Source: Tiliqua scincoides (Eukaryota > Chordata > Lepidosauria > Squamata > Scincidae). Taken from it: a stretch of DNA of 64,000 nucleotides. A model generated the notes under the pieces. It ran no database searches. It worked only from the letters and a program-made list of their open reading frames with translations, and had not been told where the DNA came from. Shown here one piece after another: positions 1-13,500 of the stretch. Where the stretch lies: positions 115,399,307 to 115,463,306 of the forward strand of contig NC_089822.1 in assembly GCF_035046505.1 (NCBI RefSeq). Direction: 5' to 3'. A program made the translations under genes and the position numbers. How positions within the stretch are numbered: the first letter of the stretch is position 1; every line of letters begins with the position of its first letter.

Positions 1-1100
1 AAAACAGAAAGCTTGTCTTGGCTGGTGGAGAAAGGCTGTGTGTTAGCCTCACCCACAATCAAAGACAGAGAGAGAGGAAATAGAAGAAATCATTTGATAA
101 AAGGGGTTGAATTAATAATCAAATGTAGTCAGAATATGAGTATTGCCAGAACACTGAACAACCACTGACTGGTTGACTTGGACTCGAGTCACCTGACTTG
201 AGTTCCCATCCCTGATGTAAACACCACTGAAACAGAAGGACTCACTTCTGAGTAAGCATGTATAGGATTGTGCTGGATTGGGCAAGTATTGCTTTCAGTA
301 ACCATCAGGAGATTTATACCAATTTCTGAAGACTTTTCGTTTACTTCTAGGAACATGGTTAGGTGAAGGCTGTTAGTGTCAACAAGTTCCACCTCAGAGG
401 CAGTTGCATTCCAGCTATGGGTTTGAGCATGGGCACAGAGGAATGCTCTGCAGAGAGAACATTGGGAATAGGGATTCCCTTATGAACAGCTGTGTATTTC
501 ATAACCCTATTACTTCCTTGTACTGGCTGCTCTTTCTCCTGCTGTTCATCAACCCTGGCCTGTCACAATGAATCAAAGAATCAATTTACTTCACTACTTC
601 CATGCCTGGAATCATTTATGAGATGTCGCAGGAACCCCTGCGGCAAGTACTGCAATAACAAATGGACCCCCTTTCTCTTCACGTACATTCCCTAATCCCT
701 GCCTTGTTTCTTCTCCATTCTCAGAGCTAAAGAATTCTGGGTCCTGCCTTTCCCCCATTTAAGCTCTGCCAAATAGCCCATCTCATCCAACACTCTGCCT
801 CTGACAGGGGCCAGTCAGATCATGTAAAAGCAAGTCAATGTAATGACAGCCATCCCATGTCCTTAATTCTTATTCCTAGCATTTGGTGATCAGCTATGCC
901 ATTGAATCTGAACCCACAGATCCCATTCCTGGCTCTCATAGCCAATTAATAGCCATTGGTAGATCTAGTATTTGTACACTTGTCTATCCTTTCAAAAACC
1001 ACTTATACTAGTAGCCATTGCCACAGCCAATGTATTCTAAAGTACTTCCACTTTGTGGCAGGGTCTGTGAGAAGACTAAGCTTTTTAAAGTAGCCTGATA
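1..1100. other. Upstream intergenic sequence
   Basis: No gene recognised. A degraded copy of the TCTACTCAGAAGTAAG-type repeat lies at about 238-285 in reverse orientation. Nothing else stands out. Confidence 0.5.
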
Positions 1101-1228
1101 CTTTTCAACCTCTCCCCCCCCCCAACATTTTTCTGAATTCCACTGCCATCAGAGACAGATGCTGTATGCAGAAGTGGACAGTTTGCCTACAGTTGTCCCT
1201 GCAGCAAGGAAAAGGTTTCTCCTGGATA

Positions 1229-1660
1229 CAGGGCTTTTTTTCTAATGGAACGCGGGGGGGGGGGGGCAGAGTTCCAGCACCTTTTTGCAGGGGCCCCTCC
1301 TCTTCGGAGGCATTCCAGGAGGGGGGGAGCAAAACAGAGGCATTCGCTGGGTGGGTGCTGGGGGGTGCAGGGTGGGCGGGTGCCTGGCCCCTGCCTGACC
1401 GCACAACGACTCCCTCCTGCCCCATCCCCAAGCTCTTGCCTGAGCCCAGCCCACCTCCCCTCCCCCTGCACTCTGCTTCCCCGCGCAGCTTCCAAGCCAG
1501 TGGTGGACGCGGGGGACACGCGCAACGTGGAGGAGGACGGACAGCCAGCCAGCCAGCCAGGGAGACAGGCTGAGCACCCACAGAACGCCCAGGTACTGGC
1601 TTGGCGGAGGAGGAGGGGAAGGAAGCTGGCTGGTGCAGCCCCGTGCCAATCTGCAGCACG
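1229..1660. repeat. GC-rich repeat-like block
   Basis: Begins CAGGGCTTTTTTTCTAATGG and runs into poly-G tracts and a CCAG/CCAGC-type tandem near 1540-1560. The start resembles the terminus of a hAT-type repeat I associate with squamates, but no matching far end or target duplication was found. Confidence 0.35.
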
Positions 1661-1664
1661 AGCC

Positions 1665-2130
1665 TAGGCGTGTCTACTCAGAAGTAAGTCTCAGTGTGCT
1701 CAATGGGGCTTGCTCCTGGAAAAGGGTGCATAGCCTTGCAGCCTGAGAGCCCAAGCCTATGCATGTCTACTCAGAAGTAAGTTCCATTGTGTTCAATGGG
1801 GCTTACTCCCAGGAAAGTGTCATAGCCTTGCAGCCTGAGTAGACAGGCAGAGGAAGGGCTCTGAGGCTGCAGTCCTCTCCACACTTTCCTGGGAGGAAGC
1901 CCCATTGACTCTAATGGGACTGACTTCTCAGGAGAGAGGCACAGGATTGGGCCCTGAGGCTGCTATCCTATCCACAGTAAGCCCCATTCACTAAAGTGGA
2001 CTTCTGAGTAGACATGCATAGGATTGGGCTCTTAGGCTGCAATCCTAGGCATTTTCCTGGGAGTAAGCTCCATTGACTAGAACAAGACTTACTTCAGAGT
2101 AGACATACCTAGGATTGGGCTCTTAATCCT
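1665..2130. repeat. Array of about five short palindromic repeat units (about 90 bp each)
   Basis: Successive units contain TCTACTCAGAAGTAAG, a short CAATGGGGCTTAC core and CCTGGGAGTAAG-like sequence. The first two units are in one orientation and the following ones in the other. Each unit is itself an imperfect inverted repeat. Confidence 0.75.
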
Positions 2131-2635
2131 GGCAGAGATATATATCTGCACCTGTTTTCACATGCTAAGGGCAGGTGAAAAGGGATTCTACGTGTGTACA
2201 ATGTGCTGTCCAGCCTTGCCAGAGATCCTCCTCATCCTTCCCCCACAAGCATGCCCTCCGCCAGCCAGCAATGCACAGCAGCTGCTCAGGGCAGCAGAGA
2301 ACATACAATTGCATGCCAAGCGACTTCTCAAAAACACAGAGTATTCTGATACCTGAATTAAACCATATTTAATCGCTTGTTTGCAAATGTAGCTGTTTCT
2401 ATGTGTACGTAAGGACCCCTCTCGTGTAAGAATTCCTTTTTTGTTCTTACTCCCACAGTTGCTTAGAGTAATTTTACTACATAGAACTCATGTAAGCCAT
2501 TTTTCAGAATCCATTCACTGCTTCCTCTCCTCGAAATAGTGCCACACTACATACTACACGGTACTAGTGCACCTGTACAGTATTTTTCCCCATGTGTAGA
2601 AAAAGTAGCTCGGGGGAAGGGGATGTGGAGATTGA

Positions 2636-2730
2636 CAGCCCAATCCTATGCATGTCTACTCAGAAGTAAGTTCATCTTTAGGGGGGAAGCACATAAAAAA
2701 TATTTTATTTCTCCAATTAAAAATGGTTTA

Positions 2731-2761
<31 letters not shown>

Positions 2762-2763
2762 AT
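2636..2763 (+). repeat. Short repeat copy followed by an (AAAT)n microsatellite
   Basis: CAATCCTATGCATGTCTACT at 2640 starts a partial copy of the same repeat; an (AAAT)n run occupies 2731-2763. Confidence 0.7.
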
Positions 2764-3690
2764 GAAAGATTAACAAGTTGTGAGTTCCTGCACTTTTTTT
2801 TTTTTTAAACAAAAAAAGCACTGCCTGGATATATCAAGGGGGATTGATCTATCAATGGGAATCTCCTCTCTGCTCTGCAACCTTCTTGCCTTTTGAAGGG
2901 CCAGGTCACTGCCAAGCTGTGTGGCCATGCAGCTTGAATCTAAGCCCCACGCGACTTGCAACTCCATGGCTGAACAGGACAGTATTCTGGAAGCTTGACA
3001 ACCACGCCCATGTAGTCACTGCAGCGCTCCATGTAACCAACAACAACAAAAATAGAAGCATCACTGGTCACCACACAGCCACATTTTGCTATAGGTGATC
3101 TGCTGCCCCATTACAGTCTGTGTCAGACCAGGTAGTGTCAGGCTGAACAGTGTTTTGGAGTCCCAGTGGCAGTGGGGCCAAGTACCACCTGTCATGCAGT
3201 GAAGTACCACTAGTGGTATTTATTCCACTGGATGAAGCAGTGGCCTCGATCAATGGGAAAATGGGGAAATCTTGGTGGACAGGAAGTGACAGAAGTGGAG
3301 GGTGATCATAGTGAGAGGTGAGGAAGAGTCCTGGCTGATTGTGGGTCATCTCTCCTCCATTTCTGCCTTCCTGTAGTATAGACAGGCAGCAAAGAATCTG
3401 AGTAGGGGTAACGCCACATACTCTTGTACAATACCTTCTGATGAATAGATAAATATTTGTGTCTATTAGGAGTAAACAGTTATTTGCAGCATTTCTAGTA
3501 GTAGAGAGAGAAGGGATGAATATGTGTGAACAGCAAGTGAAGGAGAGGCAGTGGATGGGGACAGGTGAATATTGCTGTTGCTCAACAATGGTGCGCACTT
3601 CATGCTGCCAGCCTGGCTCTCCTCTCCCACCACGAACGGACCTCTTGCCCATTGCTACTGTGCACCCAAGGACTGTGATGTAATGGGAGG
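2764..3690. other. Intergenic sequence before the CpG island
   Basis: No gene or recognised repeat. Open frames here are short and without family resemblance. Confidence 0.4.
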
Positions 3691-4298
3691 TGGTGGAAGG
3701 AAGCGTGGATGCAGACTGTGGAGGTGGCTGGGTGGCCAGAGTGGAGTGGACCGCTGAGCCCGGGGGGAACAGCGATCATGGAAGCGCGGAGAGGGGCGGA
3801 CGGGGACGTGGGGGGGGGGATGGAGACGAGCGATGCTCGACGGAGCGAGTGGGGGGACGGGGTGGGGTGCGAGCCGGGGAGGGAGAGGGCTGCGTGGACA
3901 GGGCTGGCGGCAGGCAGACTCTCGGAGAGCGTGGCGACGGGCGGGAAGCAGGAGGGAGGCTGAGGCCGGGAGGGGGGCAGAGAGGCAAGCGGCGCCAGGT
4001 CCCTGGAGAGCGGGGAGTGGATGAGGGCGGCGGCGCGGGATCACCGCGGACTCGGCGCCCCCTCCCTCCCTCCCCTCCCCTCGCTCCCCCCTCCCCGAAG
4101 TCATCCATATTGATGAGGCGCCGCGTCCCCCTCCCGTCCTCCCCGCGCGCGGAGCGAGGGAGTGAGCCGGCGCGGGCGGCAGGCGAGGGCGCATTTCTCG
4201 GCGGCGGCGGCGAAGGCGGCCGTCCCGTCCCCCTCCGGGGCGCGCGCTGAGCACCGAGGGGCATCTCGCGGCGCCGGTCCTTCGCTGCCCCCGCCGCC

Positions 4299-4427
4299 AT
4301 GCCCCCCGGGGGTTGAATGGGGGCGGTGGTCGGAGGGCGCCCCACGCTCCCTGCCCAGGGCGATGCCGGGGCGGGGGGCCGGGAGGGTGTGCTGCCCGCC
4401 CCCACCCGCAGGGCCCCGCTGAGCTGA
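4299..4427 (+). promoter_or_regulatory. Two back-to-back upstream ORFs in the presumed PDZD4 leader
   Basis: An ATG at 4299 in the favourable context GCCGCC opens a five-codon ORF (MPPGG, stop at 4314-4316). A second ATG at 4317 touches that stop and opens a 36-codon ORF closing at 4425-4427, 34 nt before the PDZD4 start. They could lower translation if the transcript begins upstream of 4299, which the sequence alone does not show. Confidence 0.4.
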
Positions 4428-4461
4428 GCGCAGGGCGCCCGCGGTCCCCCCGCGCATCGCC

Positions 4462-4521
4462 ATGGGATGTAACATGTGCGTGGTGGAGAAGCCCGAGGAG
4501 CAGTACAGGGTCATGCTGCAG
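4462..4521 (+). CDS. PDZD4: PDZD4 coding exon 1 (residues 1-20)
   Basis: Twenty codons from the initiator ATG to CAG, followed by the donor GTGAGG. The exon ends in phase 0 and lies inside the CpG island. It encodes the lipidation-type N terminus MGCNMC. Confidence 0.96.
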
Positions 4522-7500
4522 GTGAGGCGGCTCCGTCTGCGGGCGCGGGAAGACGGGACAATGGAGGCTGGGCGGGGCGGGGGGGAGGCAGCGGGTTGTC
4601 CGAGGACAGGGAAGGCGTGGCCGGCCCGGAGAGTGTCCTTCGGCTCTGGGGACGCGGCGCTGAGCCGGGGCGCGAGGGGACTGGGAATCCCCGGGCGGGG
4701 CAGAGCGCAGGTTTTGCGGGCGGGAATTCGGCGGTGCTGCAGTGGGGGAGGGGAGCAGGTGCTCGGCGAGGAGAGGTTGCTTAGCAACTGGCCTCCCCTT
4801 CCCCAGCACAGTGCCTGGAATGGGGCGGAGGGGCTTCGGGGGGAGCGGCAGCCGAGGTGGGAGGGGCCGGAGGGGGAAAAAGGACTCGGAGCAGACAGGT
4901 GCGCAGTGGCGCTCCGTCCCCTCAGCCCCTGTCCGTCCGTCCGTTCTCTGCCTTGTTGTCTGCAGGGCTGTCAGTCCGGCCTCCCCCTCCTGCCGCCTAG
5001 GCGCTGCCTCTGGTTGTTGCCCCCTCCCTGAAGGCGCCTTTCCTTCACCTGCTGCGTGGGAAACAAAGGTGGGCTTGGGCGGAGGGTGAAGGCAGGAAGG
5101 TAGCTGGCGCTTCAGCAGGCAGGTCCATGCAGCGCTCTCTCATCCAGGTGCCCAGGAACCACCTACATTCTAGACTTCTGGAAGTTCTGCTTCAGGCCTC
5201 AGAAGGCTTTCACAGCGGTCCTGTGAGGCTCCGGGAGCTTATCCCAGGGAGGCATGATTTGGGGTGGCACTACAGACCTGTACCCTGGGACGCCACAGGG
5301 GTCAGGTCCATAACTGAGTGGTAGAGCTCCTCCTTTGCAAGCAGAAGGCCCTAATCCCCTAGCGTCTTTTGTAGCTGAAACCTTGGGGAGCTGCTGCCAG
5401 TCAGTGGTGACAAAGGACCAATGGTCTGTCGGCAGCTTTGTAAGGTCAAGTACACACTTGAAAGCATCGTGGGGACACGTGCATGTTTTGTACCACATGT
5501 ACCACACTGCCATGTGGACGTAACATGTACTCGTTTTGCTTTCTGTACAGTGTGTATCTCAGTCTAGGTGACCTCTGTTAAACTTACATTGTACACTTAC
5601 AAATGCAGCCTTTGAGAAATGGTCCTCATATGAAGATCTGTTCCATTCTGGACAAAACCTCTTAAAGGCAGGTTGGAAGTGGTCCTGGCATTGCTAAGGC
5701 AAGAAAACATCTGGAAGGAGGCTGTGTCTGGCCTTTGAAATGGCAGCAAGGACCCACCCACAATGTGAGGCGCAATCTTTGCAGTCATCACTCTTCTCCC
5801 CCCCCTTGTCTTAACAGATGCAGGTAGATTACAATACATATTCTCTTCAAATCTGTTCTCACAAGAGAACCTTGTTGTGTTGGTCATGAATTGGAAGTGA
5901 CTATATAAACTTCTGAGATGGCTTTCAAAGGTTACTGTTCTTTTGTTATTTATCTTCACCTCTAATAAAAGCTAGTGAAGTGCCCATCACTAAAGAAGGT
6001 GAATGGGAGTGCCTGTGGATTGTCAGGCAAGATAAACAAACACAAACAAAGAGAATCTTACTGAAATCTCACTTCTCCCCATTCATTCACTTTCAGGCTG
6101 GGTTTCCAATGTGCTAGGGACACATCTGAAGAACTTGGTCTGACTTTGGTTTTGTCCCATTGCATTGTCCCATTCCGGTTGTTGGTCATGCTGGAAAGTA
6201 ACCAAGGGAACTAAGCTTTTACATATATGATTCTGCACTGTTTGGGGTAATGTGCTTATTTTTCCCCCATGCTCAGCTATGAGTATACTTCTTGACACCT
6301 TCATCAATAATATGATTAAATAATTCATCAATAATTGAACACAAAATGCTTATTTTTGGACATAGGGATCCAGATTTAAAGTTCTGCCTTGATAAATGTA
6401 AGACCTTTGTTGATTCACATTTTCTTGTTTTTAATGCAAGTTGAAATTCTTTGAATCCAAATTGGCTTCAGTTGCTAGAGAGCTTACAAATTGAATTCCA
6501 TGAAAAGGGAACCAACACACAAAAGTAGAAATGTACTGGCTGGGCAAATCTCTACTTCATTAAACAAGCAAATTATAGTAGGAAAGACATCTCTTGTTTT
6601 CTGTTCTGGCTTGGACATAAGTGGATGACCAGAGACAAGGAATGAGGTTCATAAAGATCCAAGTAATAAATACAGTTGCATTAAATTGTAAATAAATAAT
6701 GGTCTGATCATAAAGTCTGTTTCACACATTACAATTTTAATGTGTATACTGTGCCTGTGGTACTAGAGGACAGTAATGGCGCAGCTTCTCAAAGACATGC
6801 TTTTTATTACATATGAACTCATATTCACATATCACCAATTAATGGTCAAGGATATAGCTAAGAATTTCATATGAAATATTCTTGTTATGATGTTATTGTT
6901 ATTAATATTCTTAATTTCAAGTGGCATCTGCTAATTTTCATTACTCATTTTCTGCTATGATGCATGTGACTGAAACAGTGACATAATGTTGTTATTTCAT
7001 GCAATACTTTAAAGAAAATTTGCAAAATATTTTGCAGTCTTTTATTTCTACTCGTACTATGCAAGGGAAATGACTGTTCCTATTTTACAAGTGACTAAGA
7101 AAGGCTGTGGGATTGCAACTTGCTTATTGCAGGATGAAGCTGAAACCTAGATTGTCCAGGTTCGTGCCTACTTTTTAGTCCATGCTATCTGACACCAGAT
7201 AACAGACTTCTTATTTTGACCCCTGGGTTTGGCAATTGTTCCTGAAAAGCTTGTTCCTAAATGTCATTTGTTCCCAAAGTGTAAAGGAGGGGCATGCAAG
7301 TAGTTGCTAAGAGTGGTATGTAAATTCTTCTCTGGATCTTCCAGTCAACCTGGTGCTGGCTTGTCAGTTATGCGTGTTGATCACCAGCAGCATCAAGAGT
7401 GGAATTTAGCATATATAATTCAGCAATCGGAGATCAAACACCACATAGAATGATAGAAACATTATCACCTTACATGCAATGTTTTTCAGTGGTCTGTTCA

Positions 7501-10500
7501 TTAACAGTTATGAGCTGTCACATTAAGAGCATTCTCAAACAGTTCTCTAGTTATGAGAAGCCAAGGAATGTACCAACATGTGTGAATGGACTCCCTAGGT
7601 TTCATTTGCCTTTAAGGGGTTGATGAAATGGAGTTTTGATTTGTTCTAGCCTCCTCCAAATCATGATTCTCTCCAGACTGCTGCCTTCATGCCCTGTTTT
7701 GGGTGTTTTCAAACAACCTGAAACAGAATGCTGGACTTGGTGGGTTCTTTGACTCTGATCTAGTGAAACAGTTCTGACATTATTGAAGCTAATGCCACAA
7801 AGGCTTAAACAAGTCGTCGTCCCCCCAATTTGGGGAGGCTTGCTAGGACTAATTTTGAGTACCTGTGATTATGGAAGTTGCTGCTGTCCTGTAAATTAAT
7901 GCTTATAAATATGTGGCTGGTGGTTTATTTCCTAAGGAGGACATAAATTCTGGTACTTGTGGCTTAGAATGTAAAAGTCTGGATCCAGTATTTACTCTTT
8001 TATGCATGGTATTCAGAATAACTCTCCAGAGATGTTGCAAAAGAGATATTATCAAGAAATTGTCTGTTGCATTAAGTGTCTGAGAAATTCAGTTGGATCA
8101 TGAATATGTGGATCAGCACAAACATAACTGTAAAAGTACACACTGTTTAGGTCAGACACAAATTTGGCTACATACATATAAACACACACATACACACACC
8201 CCAAGTACACAAGCAATGCCAGTCACAAAGCTGCATGGGCAAAAAGGCACAGCACGCTCACAGCAGCACCACCCATAGTAGTCACACACAAACTCATTGC
8301 CATGCATATCTGCAAAGTCTTATGGTACTAACATTTCAAAGGTCCTACTCACATACAAGATTATATGTAAATTCACAATTGCAATTGACAACACATGTAT
8401 CTGCACCATTCTCACTTGCTGTTCTGCCTGCTGCAGTGGGACTGATCTGTGCATTCTAACACCAATGCCTGGCTAGTTGCTGTTGCAAAAATGGGAGGGA
8501 GGCTTTGGGTAAATAATACAGTCTAGGAAGAACCCAAGTCACTGAATGTGTGTCATTGAAATGGAGGCGAAAGGGATCTCTAGAGTGTTTGCAGATTAGG
8601 GATTTGGAGAGGAGTGGACAGTTGCTGGGGAAAACAATTTGAACAAAAGAGACACACAAAGGAAAACTGTGGGGAACCATCTGCAGAAGGCCTGAGGCTA
8701 GATCTCATTCCAAACCCGCCTGTAGGAATGTGATTAGCATTTGTTATAAATTCCTGCAGGGCCTTCTCAAAGCAGAGAACATGCTCCTCATTCCCATCCA
8801 CAGCCCCTCCCCAACCCACCAACAGAGGGTCTACCTTTCAGTTTTTACCAATGCAGCCTCATTTCTCCACCCTCTAGCTCCCTGATATCCAGTCCTTTTC
8901 TTCTCCAACACACAGCTCTCCCCACCTCAGCTCTGGGGGATTTCCCCTTAACAGCCCTCAATTTAAACAGGTAGTCAATCTAGAATTTTGGATGCTGTCC
9001 CCACCCTACCAGCTGTTCTTAGAAACAGAAAAGGAGATGGAAATGAATGTTGCTCCTCATTTCTGGATTTAAAGGGGAGGCAGTGGGGAGATTTTTCTCT
9101 GCTTTTGATACCCTTTCCCCATATTTTCCTTCTCCCCAGCTGCAGAAGCCTGTATCAATCACTCTTGTTTCCATGGTAACTGCAGCTGCAGTGATGGGGA
9201 GAGGGGGGGGAGAGAGGGAGAGAGACAGGGCTGTTCAGTAAAAGGCAACACAGCACATAGAAACACTTTGCACACCGTAGGAAGAGTGCACTGCAGAATG
9301 ATACATGCACAGGTGCGTCAACCATGACGTACAATGAAGCAGTTTTGTAGATTCCCTTAATAACTGCACAATGTGTTGAATTGTCTGTGCATGTGAGAGA
9401 AAAAGGATTTATGCACAGGAATGGATGTGTCATTGTGAGCCGTTTGCAAAACAGAATGGGCCATATTATCGTACATGTACAAGGAAGTTGGCAGATCATA
9501 TTAGAGACAGAGCTTGAAGGCTATTTCTAATTATGAATAAGCTGAATGACATTCTCCTCCTTAGCTTAGTATCCACAAAGTAGAAGTAATAAAGTAGGGC
9601 TGAAATAAATGTTTAAAAACACAAGAAAAGCCCTGCTGAATCAGGCCAAAGGCCTATCTATTCTATTATCCTGTTTCCCACAGTGGCTCATTAGCTGTCT
9701 CTGGGAACCCCACAAGCAGAAAGGGTGTTCCTTTTCTGCAACTGGTATTCAGAAGCATATTGCTACTGAACCTGGAAGTAGTGCAGAGCCATTATGACTA
9801 GCCATTGCTAGATCAGTCCTCTAGGAATTTGTTCAATCTCCTTTTACAGCCATCCAAGTTAGTAACCATCACCATATCTTGTGGTCATGAATTTCAGATT
9901 AAGGGTGGTGGAATCTCGACCCAAGAGGAAGAGGAGGAGGAAGGTGGTTGTTGTTGGGAATTCCCTGCGATGGGGTGTCAAAGCTGCTGTGTGCCAGCCT
10001 GCCCCACTTGTTCATGAGGTGTGCTGTCTCCCTGGTGCCAGGATCCAGGATATGACAGAGAATTTGCCAAGTCTGATCAAACCTTGATAGCTAAACCTTG
10101 ATAGCTATCCCTTTTTGCAAATCCATGTAGGTACAATTGATACTGCTCAGCGCAGCTATGAACAGACAATTTCAGACTTTGAGGCTCTGGGCAGGAGAGT
10201 GAAAAACCTGGCGGCCCAAGAGTTATCTGTTCTCCCAGTAACAGGCAGAGGAAGAGAATACTTCAAGTGAACGACTGGCTACGTTGATGGTGTCATTGAA
10301 AAGGATTTGGTTCTGGGACCATGAACTAAGCTTCATGGATATGGGGCTACTGGCGCAAGATGGACTGCATCTCACGAGGAGGGGGAAGAATGTTTTCAGT
10401 TGAAGCATGGCGAACCTGATCAGGAGGGCTTTAAACTGAATGAGGAGGGGGTTGAAGACATCAACCAGAAGCTTGCTTACACAGTTAAGTGCTCCAGATG

Positions 10501-13500
10501 GGAACCCTTGGGATACCTCTGTAACTAGGGAATATTTGGAGAGGCCTAACCTAACTAAAGAAGGGTAAAGGACATTGAGTCGCAACCTGCAGGGTTTACG
10601 CTGCACATATATGAATGCACAGAGCATGGGAAATAAACAAAATGAGCTTGAACTTCTAGCAAGTGAAGGGAAAATTGACTTGCTAGGAATAACAGAAACC
10701 TGGTGGGATGATTCCCATAACTGGAATGCAGAAATGGAAGGCTATCAGTTGTTAAGGAAGAACAGATGTGGAAAAAAGGGAGGTAGAGTGGCATTATATT
10801 CAAAAATGTATACACCTGCTAGGAAGTCCAACAAAATGGTCCAGGTAAAGAGAATCTGGGTGAAAGTTAGGGGAAAAAGCAACTGTGATGGGTGTCTATT
10901 ATAGACCACCAGGCCAAGGGGAGGAAGTGGACAACATTTTCTTGAAACAACTGGCAGACAAGGAAGGAAACGAGGTCGTTGTAATGGGGAATTTTAACTA
11001 TCTGAACATCTGTTGGGAGACTAATTCAGCCAAGCATGTCAGCTCCAATAAATTCCTTTTGTGCCTGGAGGATAACTTCATTTTCCAGAAAGTGGATGAA
11101 GGAATGAGGGGAGGGGCCATCCTTGACCTGATCTTAACTAATAAGGAGGAATTGGTGGAAGAGGTCAAAGTAGTAGGAACCCTAGGAGAAAGTGATCACG
11201 AACTGCTGGCATTCTCAATCTTATGGGAAACAAAAGGAGCATGCAGTGAGACCTGTGCATTGATTTCAGGAAGGCTGATCTTAACAAGCTCAGAGAATGG
11301 ATAGGTGGAATCCTATGGGTTGATGAACTAATGGGAAAAGGGGCTCAAGATTGGGAGCTCTTTAAGAAGCAGCTTCCATAGGCTCAGTCAGAAACAATTC
11401 CTATGAAAAAGAAAAGAGAAAGACACCTCAAAAAACCAGGATGGCTCAACAAGCAACTCAGAGGCAAGTTGAAGATTTAAAAAGACATGTATAGGAAATG
11501 GAAGGTGGGACAGATGACCAGGGAGGAGTAGTCAGATAGCCCAGTCTTGCAGGGTGAGGGTCAGGAAAGCTAAAGCTCCGTATGAGCTAAGGCTGGCTAG
11601 GGATATCAAGAATAACAAGAAGAGTTTTTTTTTTTAAGATATACCCAAAGAAAGAGGGAGAGAAATGAGGGGGTGGGATTGCTCCTGGACAAGGACGGTC
11701 AATTAGTGACTAGAAACCAACAGAAGGTGGAACTGCTCAACTCCAACTTTGTGTGCATCTTCTCTCAGGAGGAGGATTGTACAAATATGGGTGCTGGGTC
11801 CTTGGCTGATGGGGGATATGCTTACATCCCCGAAGAGGTAATGAAAACCTGAACGGCACAGGACTGCAGTTTAGGTTTGATAGGGAACTAGTTAAAAAAC
11901 CACTTACTTGGCCTAAATTTATTTAAGTCATTTGGACCAGATGAACTTCATCCTAGAGTACTAAAGGAACTTGTGGATGTACCTACAGAGCCTCTGTCAA
12001 CTGAAAAATCCTGGAGAGTGGGGGAGGTGCCACTAGACTGGAAGTGGGCTAATGTGGTCCCAATCTTTAAAAAGGGGAAAAAAGAAGACCCAGGAAATTA
12101 CAGACCTGTCAGTCTGACTTCAGTACTAGGGAAGATATTAGAACAAATCATAAAACACACAGCTTGCACACATCTAGACAACAACTCAGTGATCAGTAGA
12201 ACCCAACGTAGATTTGTCAAATCTTGCCAGGCAAATCTCATCTCCTTTTTTGATTGGGTTACTAGCTTACTGGACTGTGGGAATGTGGTAGATATATCTT
12301 GACTTCAGTAAAGCATCTGACAAGGTCCCACATGACATCTTAATCAGCAAGTTGGTAAAATATGCATTTGATGATACAATCATTAGATGGATTCGCAACT
12401 ACACAGATGGTGTTTGTCAATGGTTTCGAGTCAACCTGGAGGGCAGTTTTGAGTGGGGTTCCCCAGGGCTCTGTCCCCATATTCTCTTTAATATCTTCAT
12501 CAGTGACTTGGATGAGGGGATACAAGGGAGCCTCATGAAATTTGCAGATGACACCAAACTGGGAGGAGTAGCAAACACAATAGAAGACAGTAGAAGCCTT
12601 CAGGAAGACCTTGACAAAATGGAATACTGGGCTGACATGAATAAGATGAAGTTCAACAGGGATAAATGCAAAGTTCTGCACGTGGGCAAAAACAACCAAA
12701 GATGTAGGTATAAAATGGGAGATACATGACTTGGCAGCACTACATGTGAGTGGGATCTTGGAGTTGCGGTGGATCACAGGATGAACATGATTCAGCAGTG
12801 TGATGCAGCTGCAAAAAAGGCGAATGCAATTTTAGCCTGCATTAGCAGAACCATCGCTTCCAAGTCATGAGAAGTTGTGGTTCCACTTTACTCTGCACTG
12901 GTTAGACCCCACCTGGAGTACTGTGTCCAATTTTGGGCACCCCACTTTAAGAAAGATGCAGCCAAATTGGAGCAGGTGCAAAGGAGAGCAACGAGGATGA
13001 GGACAAGCCCTAGGAGGAAAGGTGGCAGGAACTTGGCATGTTCAGCCTGGAGAAGAGAAGGCTGAGAGGAGATATGAGAGCTCCCTTCAAATACCTTAAG
13101 GACTGTCATATAGAAGAAGGGAATAATTTATTCTCAACTGTCTCGGAAAGCAGAACTAGAACGAATGAATACAAACTACAAGAGAGGAGATTTCGATTAG
13201 ACATCAGGAAAAAAATTCCTGACGGTCAGGGCGGTTCGGCAGTGGAACAGACTGCCAAGAGAGGTGGTGGACTCTCCCTCCCTAGAGATATTCAAGCAGA
13301 GGCTCTACAAGCACCTGTTGGAGATGCTCTAAGACAGGGGTGCTCACACTTTTTTGGCTCGAGAGCTACTTTGAAACCCAGCAAGGCCTGGAGATCTACC
13401 AGAGTTTTTTTACAATGTTCGCACCATCATAACATTTAACATTTATGTGTACAATGTATGTTGGTGTACCTTGCATAACCACATGAGCCAATATTGCACA

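Larger units (their letters stand above)
3760..5060 (+). promoter_or_regulatory. PDZD4: CpG island over the PDZD4 first exon
   Basis: A strongly G+C- and CpG-rich stretch that contrasts with the A+T-rich sequence on either side and contains exon 1. I infer that it holds the promoter and 5' UTR. No TATA box decides a start site, so the exact transcription start is unknown. Long open frames on both strands here follow from the scarcity of stop codons and are not called as genes. Confidence 0.8.

Noticed and set aside
1105-1667. Several overlapping frames of 110-180 codons on both strands
   Set aside because: Located in a GC-rich repeat-like block with poly-G runs; composition artefact.
3655-4809. 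A 384-codon open frame on the minus strand across the PDZD4 CpG island
   Set aside because: Proline- and arginine-rich with no family resemblance; G+C-rich DNA lacks stop codons, and frames of similar length overlap on both strands.
5300-5445. A tRNA gene suggested by the A-box-like GAGTGGTAGAGC
   Set aside because: The B box is degraded, no acceptor stem pairs, and the tail is that of a SINE.
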